46,395 nucleotides of DNA from an uncultured Cytophagales bacterium (GCA_902805615.1 CADCTQ010000090.1:1-46395), one strand, 5' to 3'; shown: positions 16,808 through 27,235, counted from the first letter of the stretch. Made by a program: numbers and translations. Notes: generated by a model from the letters alone, not told the origin.

Positions 16808-16852
16808 CCGCTTTCCCATTCTTAAACCAACCTTACCATTAACAAGTACCGT

Positions 16853-19800
16853 ATGAAGAGGATTTTACACTTGTTAGCCGTGCTGGGACTCATTGCGGGG
16901 GTAGACCTTACCCTCCTGGCCCAGGACCGCACCGTGACCGGCCGGGTCACGTCCACTGAAGACGGTTCGGCCATCCCGGGCGTGAACGTCGTCGTAAAGG
17001 GCACCAGCACCGGCAACGTCACCGGCGCCGACGGCCGCTACACCATCGCCGCGCCCGACAACGCCACGCTGGTATTCAGCTTTATCGGCCTGGTGACCCA
17101 GGAAATCGCCGTGGGCAACCGCACCACCATTGACGTGCAGATGGCCTCCGACGTGAAGGCCCTCCAGGAAATCGTGGTGACGGCCCAGGGCATTGAGCGC
17201 GACCAGCGCACGCTGGGTTACGCCGTGCAGAGCGTAAAGGGCGAGGCCCTTTCCCAGCGGTCCACGCCCGACGTGCTCAACGCCCTGCAGGGCAAAGTGG
17301 CCGGCGTGAACATTGTGGGGGCCAGCGGGGCGCCGGGCGCTTCCAACAACATCAACATCCGGGGCATCAGCTCCTTCGGCGGCAGCAACCAGCCGCTGAT
17401 CGTGGTGGACGGGATCATTTTCAGCAATGACCTCAACAACTCGCAGAACACCCTTTTCGGCTCGCAGCCCGGCAACCGCCTGGCCGACATCAACCCCGAA
17501 AGCATTGAGTCGGTGAACATCCTCAAAGGGCCCGCCGCCGCCGTACTGTACGGCTCGCGGGCTTCGGCCGGGGCCATCGTGATTACGACCAAGTCGGGCC
17601 GGGGCCTGCAGAACAAAACCGAAGTGACGGTAAACTCCTCCGTCAACTTCCAGCAGGTGTACGGCCTGCCGCCCTTCCAGAACGAATACGGCCAGGGCAT
17701 CAACAACGATTACGTGCCCACCAGCACCAACTCGTGGGGCCCCCGCTTCGGTACCCTCGAATCGGTGGTGAACACCCAGGGCGAGACGGTGCCCTTCCAG
17801 GCGTACCCCAACAACGTGCGGGATTTCTACAAGACCGGCAACCTCATCCAGAACTCGGTGAACATCGCTTCGGGCAAGGAAAACACCAACTTCGCCCTCT
17901 CGGCGGGCAGCGCCCTGCAGGCGGGCGTCATCCCCAACACCGACTTCAAACGCCACAACGTGCAGATGACGGGCAACACCAAGCTCAACAACGGCCTCGC
18001 GCTGGGCGCTTCGCTGAGCTACGTGAAAACCCAGCAGACGGGCACACCCCAGGGCAACGGCGGCAGCGCCTTCGGGCAGCTGACCCGCATCCCGCGGAGC
18101 TTCGACCTGGCGGGCCGGCCTTTCCAGGACGCCCTGGGCCGGAGCATCTACTATGCCACCACGCAGAACCACCCGCTGTGGAGCACCGAGTACGAGCGGG
18201 TGCGGGGCAACGTGGACCGGGCCTTCGGCTACTTTACGCTGGGCTACGACGTGTTCAAGTGGCTCAACGTGACCTACCGCGTGACCGGCGACACGTACTT
18301 CGACCGCCGCAACATAAAGCTCGAAGTGGGTTCGGCCCGGGCGCCGCAGGGGCAGACGATCATTGACAACTTCTTCCGTTCCGAATTCAACGGCGACCTG
18401 CTCATCACGGCCAAGAAGGAAAACCTCTTCCTGGAAGACTTCGACGCCACCCTGCTGCTGGGCCAGAACATCAACCAGCGGTTCAACCAGCAGTCCACGG
18501 TGTTCGGCGAGGCGCTGGGCATTCCGTTCTTCGACAACCCCGTGGGCGCGTCGGTATTCTCGCAGAGTGAAGAAGAGAGTTTCAGGCGGCGCCTGCTGGG
18601 GTACTACGGCCAGTTGAGCCTGGGCTTCCGCGACTACGTTTTCCTGGAACTCTCGGGCCGGGCCGACCAGTCGTCAACGCTGCCCCGGGCCAACAACACG
18701 TACTTCTACCCGGCGGCGGCCGTCAGCTTCGTACCCACCGACGCCTTCGGCATCAAGTCGAACGTGTTCTCGTACGCCAAAGTGCGGGCCAGCGTAGCCC
18801 GCGTGGGCCGCGACGCCGAACCCTACCTGCTCACGCCCGTGCTCTACGAAAGGGGCACCTACGGCAACAACCTGGCCAGCATCGCCTTCCCGATCACGAC
18901 CGTGAGCGGTCCCATCGCGGGCTTCTCGCCCGACGAGAACCTGGGCAACCCCAACCTGAAGCCTGAATTCGTGACTTCCGCGGAAGCCGGCATCAACATC
19001 GGCCTCTTCCAGAACCGCTTCGGCGTGGACCTGACCTACTACAACCAGGTGAGTACGAACCAGATCTTCAACGTGGCCCTCTCCAACACCTCGGGCTTCG
19101 ACACCCGCACCACCAACGTGGGCAAGATGACCAACCGCGGGATCGAACTGCTGCTGACGGCGACGCCCGTGCAGGCGGCCGGTTTCAAGTGGGACGTGGC
19201 CCTCAACTTTACCCGCAACCGCAACACCGTCAACGAGATTGCGCCCGGCGTGGATAACTCCGTGATCGAAGGCAACTCGTTCATCGGCATCAGCCCCTCG
19301 ATCAAACAGGGCCAGCCCTACGGCGTGATCATCGGTACGGCCAACGCCCGCAACGAGAACGGCGAGTTGCTGATCAACCCCATCAACGGCCTGTTCGTAC
19401 CTGGCATTGCCGGCGAGGTGATTGCTTCGCCCCAGCCCAACTACATTGCCGGCCTCACCAACGCGTTCAGCTACAAAGGTTTGACGTTGTCGGTGCTGGT
19501 AGACACCCGGCAGGGCGGCAACATCTATTCCTTCGGCGCGGTAGACGTGCGGTCGAACGGCGGCCTCGACATTACGGCCGTGGACCGCGACCAGCCCCGC
19601 ATCCTGCCCGGCGTGATCGCCGTAACGAATGCCGACGGCAGTGTAAGCTACCGGCCCAACAACATCCAGCTCAGCGCCCAGAGCTACTGGGGCGCCCTGG
19701 GTGGCCTGGCCTCCGAAGGCGCCGTGTTCGACGCCACGGTGTACCGCCTCCGCGAAGCTTCGCTCAACTACACGTTGCCCGCCAAATGGTTCACCAAACT

Positions 19801-19975
19801 GCCCTTCGGCTCGGTAACTTTCGGCGTGAGCGGCCGCAACCTGCTGTTCTACGCCCCCGGCTACTTTGCCGATCCCGAGGTGAATACCCAGGGCGCCGGC
19901 AACATCCAGGGCCTCGACCTCAACGGTGCGCCCAACACGCGCAACTACGGCTTCAATCTCCGCTTTACCCTGTAA
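16853..19975 (+). CDS. SusC/RagA-family TonB-linked outer-membrane transporter (cassette 2)
   Basis: The 1040-aa protein has a signal peptide ending LTLLAQ, a carboxypeptidase-regulatory-like domain (about 25-105, AIPGVNVVVKGT...GRYTIAAP), a TonB-box-like LQEIVVTAQGIE, a plug with INIRGISSFGGSNQPLIVVDGI and VNILKGPAAAVLYGSRASAGAIVITTKSG, and a barrel ending NLRFTL. It is a close paralog of the cassette 4 SusC: both read VTAxGIERxxRxxGYAVQxVKGE after the TonB box, instead of the GYGTQQKRD form of cassettes 1 and 3. No STN domain is present. Its SusD-like_2 partner starts 29 nt downstream. Cargo cannot be read from sequence. Confidence 0.95.
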   Translation: MKRILHLLAVLGLIAGVDLTLLAQDRTVTGRVTSTEDGSAIPGVNVVVKGTSTGNVTGADGRYTIAAPDNATLVFSFIGLVTQEIAVGNRTTIDVQMASDVKALQEIVVTAQGIERDQRTLGYAVQSVKGEALSQRSTPDVLNALQGKVAGVNIVGASGAPGASNNINIRGISSFGGSNQPLIVVDGIIFSNDLNNSQNTLFGSQPGNRLADINPESIESVNILKGPAAAVLYGSRASAGAIVITTKSGRGLQNKTEVTVNSSVNFQQVYGLPPFQNEYGQGINNDYVPTSTNSWGPRFGTLESVVNTQGETVPFQAYPNNVRDFYKTGNLIQNSVNIASGKENTNFALSAGSALQAGVIPNTDFKRHNVQMTGNTKLNNGLALGASLSYVKTQQTGTPQGNGGSAFGQLTRIPRSFDLAGRPFQDALGRSIYYATTQNHPLWSTEYERVRGNVDRAFGYFTLGYDVFKWLNVTYRVTGDTYFDRRNIKLEVGSARAPQGQTIIDNFFRSEFNGDLLITAKKENLFLEDFDATLLLGQNINQRFNQQSTVFGEALGIPFFDNPVGASVFSQSEEESFRRRLLGYYGQLSLGFRDYVFLELSGRADQSSTLPRANNTYFYPAAAVSFVPTDAFGIKSNVFSYAKVRASVARVGRDAEPYLLTPVLYERGTYGNNLASIAFPITTVSGPIAGFSPDENLGNPNLKPEFVTSAEAGINIGLFQNRFGVDLTYYNQVSTNQIFNVALSNTSGFDTRTTNVGKMTNRGIELLLTATPVQAAGFKWDVALNFTRNRNTVNEIAPGVDNSVIEGNSFIGISPSIKQGQPYGVIIGTANARNENGELLINPINGLFVPGIAGEVIASPQPNYIAGLTNAFSYKGLTLSVLVDTRQGGNIYSFGAVDVRSNGGLDITAVDRDQPRILPGVIAVTNADGSVSYRPNNIQLSAQSYWGALGGLASEGAVFDATVYRLREASLNYTLPAKWFTKLPFGSVTFGVSGRNLLFYAPGYFADPEVNTQGAGNIQGLDLNGAPNTRNYGFNLRFTL

Positions 19976-20004
19976 TATCGTAATATCCCGTTTTCGCATT
20001 ACCC

Positions 20005-21504
20005 ATGAAACGCAAAAGAATCCTCCAATATACCCTGGCCGCCTCGCTGCTCAGCGGCGTGTACGGCTGCAACGATTACCTGGACATCAACCAGTCGCCG
20101 AACCTGCCCGAAGAAGTAAGCCCGCAGTCCCTGCTGGCTTCGGGCATCGCCGGCGCCGCCTTTGCCAACGCCAACGAACTGACCCGCTTCACGTCGGTGC
20201 TCATGGACTACCTGGCGGGCGCCGCCGGCAGCCCGGCCACGTACGACGTCTACACCACCAACGGCGCCGACTTCGGCAACCAGTGGCGGTTTGAAATCTA
20301 CGGCGGGGCCCTGATCACCAACCAGAAGATGATCGAAACGGCCGACGAGGCCGGCGCCAAGGCGTACTCGGGCATCGGCAAGATCATGAACGCCTACACC
20401 TTCGGGCTGGCTACCGACGTGTGGGGCGACGTGCCCTACTCGGAAGCCCTCAAGGGCGACGCCGGCGTTGCCCAGCCCCGCGTGGACAGCCAGGCGGACA
20501 TCTACAAGGGCAACGCGGCCCTGGGCATTCAGAGCCTCTTCGACCTGATGCGCGAAGGCATTGCCGACCTGGATGCGCCCTCGACCCTGCAGCCCGGCAC
20601 CGACGACATCGTGTACGGCGGCAACCTGACCAACTGGAAAAGGGCCGGCAACACACTGATGATGAAGCACGCCCTGCAGATGAGCCGCCGCGAGCCGCAA
20701 CTGGCCGCCGCCATCATCAACGAGGCGCTTACCCGGCCGTACATCAACGACAATGCGCAGAACCTCGCCGTCAAGTTCGGCCCGGTGGTGAACAGCCAGA
20801 GCCCGATCTACAACTACACCTACGTGAGCCTGTTCCGCGACGACCTGATCGTGAGCACCCGGTACGTGGAACGGCTCCGGGCCCTCAACGATCCGCGCCT
20901 GCGCCGGTTCGTGACGTTCCCGCTCGACAAGGTGGACCCGGTGAACGTGCCCGACAGTGTCCGCACGATTGACAACGGCTTCAGCGGCACCCGGCCCCAG
21001 CCGTCGTCCACCTGGTCGCGGTGGAGCCCGACGCTGCTCGGCGAGAACGGCGTAGGTCCCGTGCGGCTGCTGACCAACGCCCAGCGGGCATTCATCCTGG
21101 CCGAGGCCGCCCTCACCCTGCCGGGCCTTACCATCCCGGCCACCCAGGCCCAGGCCCTGTACGCAGAAGGCATCCGGGCCTCCATGCTGGACGCCGGCGT
21201 AACACCGGCCGAAATCAACGCCTACTTTGCCGCCAACCCTACGGTGGTAACGCTGTCCGGGACCACCGAAGAGCAAGTGGAACAGATCATCAACCAGAAG
21301 TACATTGCCCAGACGGGCAACCCGCTGGAGACCTGGAACGATTGGCGGCGGACGGGATACCCCAACCTGCCCGAACACCAGAACGCCGTGGGCATCAACG
21401 GCACCCGGCCCCTGCGGGCGCAGTACATTGACCAGGAGATAGCCCGCAATCCCAACTTCGAGGTGCAGTTGCCCAACGTACCCGTGTGGTGGGACGTTGA
21501 CTAA
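20005..21504 (+). CDS. SusD-like_2 family lipoprotein (cassette 2)
   Basis: The 499-aa lipoprotein has lipobox VYGC (C22) and begins the mature part with NDYLDINQSPN. The hallmarks of the SusD-like_2 group are TDVWGDVPYSEAL, YGGNLTNWKRAGNTLMMKHALQMS and the C-terminal ETWNDWRRTGYPNLP. It pairs with the SusC directly upstream as the substrate-binding lid. The cassette 4 SusD shares the same blocks (TDMWGDVPQTQAL, YGGNVERWVRAANSLKLKL, NDYRRTGFPNL), so the two cassettes are duplicated units. The next gene, a small lipoprotein, follows after 42 nt. Confidence 0.92.
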   Translation: MKRKRILQYTLAASLLSGVYGCNDYLDINQSPNLPEEVSPQSLLASGIAGAAFANANELTRFTSVLMDYLAGAAGSPATYDVYTTNGADFGNQWRFEIYGGALITNQKMIETADEAGAKAYSGIGKIMNAYTFGLATDVWGDVPYSEALKGDAGVAQPRVDSQADIYKGNAALGIQSLFDLMREGIADLDAPSTLQPGTDDIVYGGNLTNWKRAGNTLMMKHALQMSRREPQLAAAIINEALTRPYINDNAQNLAVKFGPVVNSQSPIYNYTYVSLFRDDLIVSTRYVERLRALNDPRLRRFVTFPLDKVDPVNVPDSVRTIDNGFSGTRPQPSSTWSRWSPTLLGENGVGPVRLLTNAQRAFILAEAALTLPGLTIPATQAQALYAEGIRASMLDAGVTPAEINAYFAANPTVVTLSGTTEEQVEQIINQKYIAQTGNPLETWNDWRRTGYPNLPEHQNAVGINGTRPLRAQYIDQEIARNPNFEVQLPNVPVWWDVD

Positions 21505-21546
21505 TGCCCGTATGCATCAATCACCCTTATTCACGAAACACTGTTC

Positions 21547-22056
21547 ATGAAAACGATAAAAAGCATTCTTCTGCTGTTGCTGCTCGTGGCCGGCACTTTC
21601 GCCTGCAAAGATGAGTTTGAAGACGATCTGGTGCGCGACAACCGCCCGGCCGTGCCGGTAACCTACCCCGGGGCCACTACCTACGGTTTTAACCCGTACT
21701 ACACCCTGCCGTTGAGCGGTACCCGCCAGATTGAGATCCAGATTGCCATTCCCGAAAATGCTCCCGTCAACATCCAGGAAATTACCAAGGTGGTAGGCGG
21801 GGGCACGGGCATCAACGTCAATACCCTTAACGCGGGACAGTCGCTGATTGCGGCGCCCGTCGCGGTGAACGGCAAAACGGCCACGGTCCGCCTCACGGTC
21901 GAGCAGTTCAACGCCATCGTCACCGGGGCGGCCAACCGGATTCCGGCTTCGGTTACGGCCGGCGCCTTCGTGGAACGGGCCTTGATGTTCTCGCTGCTGA
22001 TGGACGACGGATCGGTAATCATCCCGACCCAACTGCGCATCCGGGTTACGCCCTGA
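21547..22056 (+). CDS. Small third-gene lipoprotein of the cassette 2 triad
   Basis: This 169-aa lipoprotein has the signal LLLVAGTFAC (C20) and an acidic KDEFEDD start. I do not recognise a named family. It shares an overall plan with the product of 33460-34056, which holds the same position in cassette 4. Both have an early VTYPGATTYGF / VTFPDATQNGF block and a C-terminal F-F-L--DDGS----LRVRV-like strand. The conserved position behind SusD-like_2 suggests a surface accessory subunit of this importer type. It ends 26 nt before a strong terminator, so it is the last gene of the operon. Confidence 0.75.
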   Translation: MKTIKSILLLLLLVAGTFACKDEFEDDLVRDNRPAVPVTYPGATTYGFNPYYTLPLSGTRQIEIQIAIPENAPVNIQEITKVVGGGTGINVNTLNAGQSLIAAPVAVNGKTATVRLTVEQFNAIVTGAANRIPASVTAGAFVERALMFSLLMDDGSVIIPTQLRIRVTP

Positions 22057-22082
22057 GGATAATCCGTGCACGCTTCACCGAG

Positions 22083-22112
22083 CAGCCCGCCCCTCCGGCG
22101 GGCTGTTTTGTT
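22083..22112 (+). terminator. Terminator of cassette 2
   Basis: CAGCCCGCC and GGCGGGCTG pair perfectly around CCTCC and are followed by TTTTGTTT. It lies just after the stop of the small lipoprotein gene. Confidence 0.85.
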
Positions 22113-22375
22113 TGGGTCCCGGGCGGGGGCGGCCAGGCCTCATCCGGGGCGGCATTCACCCGGTTGTGAACCGGGCGGGGCGGCTGAAAATGGCGAAAAC
22201 GGGGGCAACGCGTTGACATTCAAAGGCCGGATCGGTGAAAATGGAAGAAAAAGTACGCGTACGCGATAAAATTGTCATATTCCGCCGGCGCTTTTCTTTT
22301 TTTCGGGCAAAACCGGCCATTAAATAATCTTATTTGGCGAAGATGCCGCGAAGCGAAATTTTTTTCAGCCGGCCC
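22113..22375. other. Intergenic region between cassettes 2 and 3
   Basis: It contains a small hairpin CCCGGTT / AACCGGG around GTG near 22157-22175 and A+T-rich sequence from 22265 on that leads into the cassette 3 promoter. No gene is supported. Confidence 0.45.
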
Positions 22376-22407
22376 TTGCTAACATTGGGTAAGTTCAATT
22401 AGTTTTG
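22376..22407 (+). promoter_or_regulatory. Promoter of SusC cassette 3 (TTG-N21-TAGTTTTG)
   Basis: TTG (22376-22378) and TAGTTTTG (22400-22407) are separated by 21 nt and match the Bacteroidota -33/-7 consensus. The ATG at 22453 is 45 nt further on. Confidence 0.75.
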
Positions 22408-22452
22408 GTTTATTTTTTACCAAAATCTTAACCTAAAGTCAAAAAGGTACGT

Positions 22453-25400
22453 ATGAAGAAAATTTTATTGCTTTCCTTGTTCTTAATGCTCTTTGCCGGT
22501 CTGGACGCGGCGCTGCTGGCGCAGGACCGGAACGTAACCGGCCGGGTGACTGCTGCCGATGACGGGGCGGCCATTCCTGGGGCTAACGTACTGGTAAAAG
22601 GCACAACTACTGGCGCTACCACCGACACCAACGGTCGCTACAGCATCAACGTGCCGGAAAACGCCACTCTAGTATTCAGTTTCATCGGCCTCATCACCCA
22701 GGAAGTGCCCGTGGGCAACCGCTCCACGGTAGACGTACGGCTGGCCTCCGACGTGACGGGCCTCAGCGAGGTGGTGGTCGTAGGGTACGGCACCCAGCAG
22801 AAGCGCGACCTGACGGGTTCCATTGCCCAGATCAAGGGTTCCGAAATTGCCAGCCTGCCCGTGCAGTCTTTTGAACAGGGCTTGCAGGGCCGGGCCGCCG
22901 GCGTAAACATCACCACGCCCAACGGGGTGCTCGGCAACGCCCCCATCATCCGGGTGCGCGGAGTCAACTCGATCTCCTCGAGTTCCCAGCCCCTGATCAT
23001 CATTGACGGCCTGCCCATCAACAACAGCGTCAACGTAACCGGCTTTACGCTCAGCAACCCGCTGTCGGACCTCAACCCGAGCGACATCGAGTCTTACGAA
23101 GTGTTGAAAGATGCGGCCTCCACGGCCATCTACGGTTCGCGGGCCGCCAACGGGGTCATCCTGATCACCACCAAGAAGGGAGCCAAAGGCAAGCCGACCG
23201 TTAACTTCGACGCCTGGGTCGGCTCGACGGAAGCCTTCCGGCGGTTTGACGTGCTCAACGCCGAAGAATACGTGAACATCAAGAACGAAGGCTACGCCAA
23301 CTGGGTGGAAGGCGGCAACCAGCGCGTAGACGGCCGCAGCGCCGAGCAAGGCGTGGCCCAGCTCGACACGATCGGCGGCCGGGTGGTGGATACCGACTGG
23401 TACGATGCCGTGTACCGCCGGGGCTTTCAGCAGAACTACGCCCTCAACGTGAGCGGCGCCGGCGACAAGACTTCCTACCTGTTTTCGGCGGGTTACACCA
23501 ACCAGGAGGGCATGCTCAAGGCCAACCTGTTCCGGCGCTACACCACGCGCATGAACATTGAACACAAAATATACGACTGGCTGACGGTGGGCGCCAACGG
23601 GCAGTTCGCCAACACGTTCGGCCAATCGCCCAACACCGGCGCCACGGGAGCCTTTGCCACCAGCGGCCTGGGCCGGATTCCGCTCGTGATGCCGCCCAAC
23701 GTGCCCGTGTTCAACGAAGACGGCACCTACAACATTGACCCCGTTAACAACCGCGCCGGCGTGGGCAACAACGCCTCCGGGGCCATCGGCCTCAACTTCC
23801 CCAACCCCCAGCCCGAGATTGAAAAAAACAAATCCACCAGCGAGACCAACCGCATTTTCGGCAACATCTTCCTGGACGTGCGGCTGCTGAAAGGGCTCAA
23901 TTTCCGCACGACCTACGGCCTCGACAACCTCAACCTGGAGGGACAGGCGTTCCAGTCGGCCCTGCACGGCGACGGCTGGGCCAGCGGCGGCCTGGTCAAC
24001 AACATCTACGGCCGCACGCGGCTGTCCAACTGGCAGAACACGCTTAACTTCAACCGCACGCTGGGCAAGCTCAACCTGGGCGTACTGGCCGGTACCGAAT
24101 ACCAGAAGACGAGCATTGACAGCTGGGGCGCCAGCCGGCAGGGCATCGCCGACGACTACTTCACCTCGTTCCAGGGCACCTTCTCGGTCAACAACCCCCC
24201 GGTGGGCAACTTCCAGACCAGCAACGCCCTGATCTCCTACTTCAGCCGGGTCAACTTTGCCCTGGCCGACAAGTACCTGCTGGCGGCCAACGTGCGCCGC
24301 GACGGTTTCTCGGCCCTGGCGCAGGGCAACAAGTGGGGCAACTTCTGGGGCGTGTCGGCCGGCTGGCGGCTCTCGCAGGAGGAGTTCTTCAAGAACCTGA
24401 ACCTGACCTTCGTGGATGACATCAAGTTCCGCGGCAGCTACGGCACGGTGGGCAACACGTTCCTGCCCACCGACTTCGGCTCCCTGGCCCTGTTCGGCAG
24501 CGGCCTCTACGGCGACGCGGCTACCTTCCTGTTCGTGCAGGCGGCCAGCCCCAACCTCCGCTGGGAATCCAACCAGAAGATTGACGTGGGCCTCGACGCC
24601 GCTTTCTTCAACAACCGCCTTTCGCTGGAGTTTGCCTACTACCGCAACAACCTTTCCGACCTGGTGCTGTTCAACCCCGAGCCGCCTTCCAAGGGCATTC
24701 CCGGCAACGCCATCCTTTCCAACGTAGCCAAGATGCGCAACTCGGGCATTGAACTGGGCGTGAACACGACCAACATTGACCGCGACGGATTCAGCTGGGA
24801 GACTTCCTTCAACATCTCCACGCTGCGCAACGAAGTGCTGCAACTGGACATCAACAACTCCGACATCAACACCACCACCGGCGGCCTGGAGCAGACCAAC
24901 ATCACCCGGGTAGGGGAGTCCATCGGCAGCCTGTTTGCGGTGCAGTGGGTGCGGGTAAACCCCGACAACGGCCGGGCGGTATTCCTCAACAAGGACGGCG
25001 CCGAAGTGCAGTACAACCACGCCGCGCCGGCGGCCAACCGCTGGACGTACGTGGACGACGGTACCCGGGCCCCCTCACCGGCCGGTGACCGCGTGATGGC
25101 CGGCAACACGCTGCCCAAGTGGTTCGGCGGGGTGGGCAACACGTTCCGCTACAAAGGGTTCGACCTGAACGTGTTCGTGCAGTTCTCGGGCGGTAACAAG
25201 ATCTACAACGGCACCAAGGCCGGCCTGCTCGACCAGCGGATGTGGAACAACAGCACCGAAGTGCTGGACCGCTGGACGCAGGAGGGGCAGGAGACCACCG
25301 TGCCGCGCGTGGTGTACTCCGACAACGTTTCCAACGGCTCGGCTTTCGCCATCACGCGCAACGTGGAAAAAGGCGACTTTGCCCGCTTCCGCAACATCAC

Positions 25401-25638
25401 GCTGGCTTACAATTTCAAGGAATTGCCTTTCGTGACCAGGGCGGGTCTCAACAACGTGCGGTTGTACGCCCAGGTGCTGAATGCCTTCATCATCACCAAC
25501 TACACGGGTTCCGACCCCGAGGTAAGCACCAACGGGGCCGCCCAGGGTTCGCAGGCCGTCAACCTGTCGCCCGGCGTAGACCGCAACTCTACTCCCCAGG
25601 CCCGTACGTACACCCTTGGCGTAAATGTCATTTTCTAA
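22453..25638 (+). CDS. SusC/RagA-family TonB-linked outer-membrane transporter (cassette 3)
   Basis: The 1061-aa product has a signal peptide ending AALLAQ, a carboxypeptidase-regulatory-like domain (about 26-105), the canonical LSEVVVVGYGTQQKRDLTGSI motif, a plug with IRVRGVNSISSSSQPLIIIDGLPINN and IESYEVLKDAASTAIYGSRAANGVILITTKKG, and a barrel that ends TLGVNVIF. It belongs to the GYGTQQKRD subgroup, like cassette 1, and its partner is a RagB-type SusD, again like cassette 1. No signalling domain is present. The predicted role is TonB-dependent uptake of an unidentified oligomer together with the product of 25661-27172. Confidence 0.95.
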   Translation: MKKILLLSLFLMLFAGLDAALLAQDRNVTGRVTAADDGAAIPGANVLVKGTTTGATTDTNGRYSINVPENATLVFSFIGLITQEVPVGNRSTVDVRLASDVTGLSEVVVVGYGTQQKRDLTGSIAQIKGSEIASLPVQSFEQGLQGRAAGVNITTPNGVLGNAPIIRVRGVNSISSSSQPLIIIDGLPINNSVNVTGFTLSNPLSDLNPSDIESYEVLKDAASTAIYGSRAANGVILITTKKGAKGKPTVNFDAWVGSTEAFRRFDVLNAEEYVNIKNEGYANWVEGGNQRVDGRSAEQGVAQLDTIGGRVVDTDWYDAVYRRGFQQNYALNVSGAGDKTSYLFSAGYTNQEGMLKANLFRRYTTRMNIEHKIYDWLTVGANGQFANTFGQSPNTGATGAFATSGLGRIPLVMPPNVPVFNEDGTYNIDPVNNRAGVGNNASGAIGLNFPNPQPEIEKNKSTSETNRIFGNIFLDVRLLKGLNFRTTYGLDNLNLEGQAFQSALHGDGWASGGLVNNIYGRTRLSNWQNTLNFNRTLGKLNLGVLAGTEYQKTSIDSWGASRQGIADDYFTSFQGTFSVNNPPVGNFQTSNALISYFSRVNFALADKYLLAANVRRDGFSALAQGNKWGNFWGVSAGWRLSQEEFFKNLNLTFVDDIKFRGSYGTVGNTFLPTDFGSLALFGSGLYGDAATFLFVQAASPNLRWESNQKIDVGLDAAFFNNRLSLEFAYYRNNLSDLVLFNPEPPSKGIPGNAILSNVAKMRNSGIELGVNTTNIDRDGFSWETSFNISTLRNEVLQLDINNSDINTTTGGLEQTNITRVGESIGSLFAVQWVRVNPDNGRAVFLNKDGAEVQYNHAAPAANRWTYVDDGTRAPSPAGDRVMAGNTLPKWFGGVGNTFRYKGFDLNVFVQFSGGNKIYNGTKAGLLDQRMWNNSTEVLDRWTQEGQETTVPRVVYSDNVSNGSAFAITRNVEKGDFARFRNITLAYNFKELPFVTRAGLNNVRLYAQVLNAFIITNYTGSDPEVSTNGAAQGSQAVNLSPGVDRNSTPQARTYTLGVNVIF

Positions 25639-25660
25639 TCCTTCCAATCGCGTAACCTCA

Positions 25661-27172
25661 ATGATGCTAAAGATAAATTCCTCCTACGCGGCCAGGCTTA
25701 TGACCTTGCTGCTGATTTTCGCCGTGGCGTGTAACCCCGAAGAGGTACTCAGCCCCACCCAGCCCATCACCCTGCCCGACGCGGATGCTTTCGCGTCCCC
25801 CAGCCGGGTGCAGTTGCAGATCAACGGCCTGTACGCTTCGCTCAAATCGGGCCAGTTCCTGGGCGGCCGGATGCAGGTATACCACGAGGTGCGGGGTGAA
25901 GATTTCACCAACCGCCTCGGCAACAACGTTACGGCGCTGTCGGCCTGGAACTACAGCCAGCTTTCAACCAACGCCGAACCTTTCAACGCCTGGACGACCG
26001 GCTACCTGACCATCAACCGCTGCAACGTGTTCCTCAAGGGGCTCGACGACAACCCGGCCGTGGTGGATGAAAAGCAAGCCAACCACTACCGGGGCGAAGC
26101 CCGCTTCATCCGGGCCGTTACGTACTACTTCCTGGTGAACCTGTACGCCCGGCCGTACGCCATCAACAACGGCAGTTCGCCCGGCCTGCCCCTGCGCGTT
26201 GAAGCCGAAACCACCCCGGCCAACCGCGACCTGGCCCGCAGCACCGTAGCCGAAGTGTACAACCAGATCACGCAGGACCTGGACTATGCCGAGCAGAACC
26301 TGCCGCTCACGTACACCACGCCGCTGCTCAACGTAACCCGGGCGCACCGCAACAGTGCCATTGCCTTTAAAACCCGCGTGTACCTGGCCATGCAGCGCTA
26401 CGACAAGGTGGTAGAGGAAGCCCGCAAGATCGTGCCGCAGACGACGGGCCCCTTCAAGGCAACCTCCGGGGTGCCCCACGAACTGGCCCCCAACGTAACC
26501 GCCGTGTTTGCCGCGCCCTACACCAGCTCGGAGTCCATCTTCTCGCTGCCCATGACCACCAACGACGTGCCGGGGGTGCAGAACGGCCTGGGACACTACT
26601 TCAACCGCCCCGGCTCCGGCTTCGGCAACGGCGAATACTTCCTCGACCCGGGTACGCAGGGCATTCTCAACAACCCCGCGTTCACGGCTACCGATGCCCG
26701 CCGGACGGCCCTGCTGGTGGGCGTGACCACCCCCGCCACCGCTACCGCCGCGGCCGTTACCCGGTTCTACGTGCGTAAATTCCCGCTCAACCCCTTTACC
26801 GATTTCCCGCCCATCACCCGGTACGCCGAGGTGCTGCTCAACTACGCCGAAGCGCAGGCCCGGCTCTCGGGCACGGCCGACCCGCTGGCCCTCAACCTGC
26901 TCAACGCCGTACGGGGCCGGTCGGCACCCGATGCGGTGTACTCCGCGGGGAGCTTTGCCACGGGCACCGACCTGGTCAACGCCATTCTGCTCGAGCGGCG
27001 CATTGAACTCATGGGCGAAGGTTTCCGGGGCATTGACATCACCCGGCAGGCGTTGCCGCTGCCGGCCAAAACCGGGGTGCAGGGCACCGTGCCGGTTTCT
27101 TCCCAGCAGTACATCTGGCCGATTCCGCAGGTGGAACTCGACAACAACCGCCTGATGGAGCAGAACAGCTGA
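25661..27172 (+). CDS. SusD/RagB-family nutrient-binding lipoprotein (cassette 3)
   Basis: The frame is open from 25625, inside susC, but the ATG at 25661 (or 25664) places the signal peptide correctly and gives about 503 aa with lipobox AVAC (C24). RagB/SusD features include YRGEARFIRAVTYYFLVNLYARPYAI, the TPR-like AFKTRVYLAMQRYDKVVEEARKIV and the C-terminal LERRIELMGEGFRGIDITRQ block. It lies 22 nt after the susC stop. A strong terminator follows 28 nt after its own stop, so cassette 3 is a simple pair without a third lipoprotein. Confidence 0.93.
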   Translation: MMLKINSSYAARLMTLLLIFAVACNPEEVLSPTQPITLPDADAFASPSRVQLQINGLYASLKSGQFLGGRMQVYHEVRGEDFTNRLGNNVTALSAWNYSQLSTNAEPFNAWTTGYLTINRCNVFLKGLDDNPAVVDEKQANHYRGEARFIRAVTYYFLVNLYARPYAINNGSSPGLPLRVEAETTPANRDLARSTVAEVYNQITQDLDYAEQNLPLTYTTPLLNVTRAHRNSAIAFKTRVYLAMQRYDKVVEEARKIVPQTTGPFKATSGVPHELAPNVTAVFAAPYTSSESIFSLPMTTNDVPGVQNGLGHYFNRPGSGFGNGEYFLDPGTQGILNNPAFTATDARRTALLVGVTTPATATAAAVTRFYVRKFPLNPFTDFPPITRYAEVLLNYAEAQARLSGTADPLALNLLNAVRGRSAPDAVYSAGSFATGTDLVNAILLERRIELMGEGFRGIDITRQALPLPAKTGVQGTVPVSSQQYIWPIPQVELDNNRLMEQNS

Positions 27173-27200
27173 CGATTCCCGTAAGCCCCCGGGCTTATCC

Positions 27201-27235
27201 GCCCTTCATCCCCCGGGATGAAGGGCTTTTTTTTT
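27201..27235 (+). terminator. Terminator of cassette 3
   Basis: GCCCTTCATCCC and GGGATGAAGGGC pair perfectly around CC and are followed by T9. A smaller dyad TAAGCCC / GGGCTTA stands just before it (27182-27197). Confidence 0.92.
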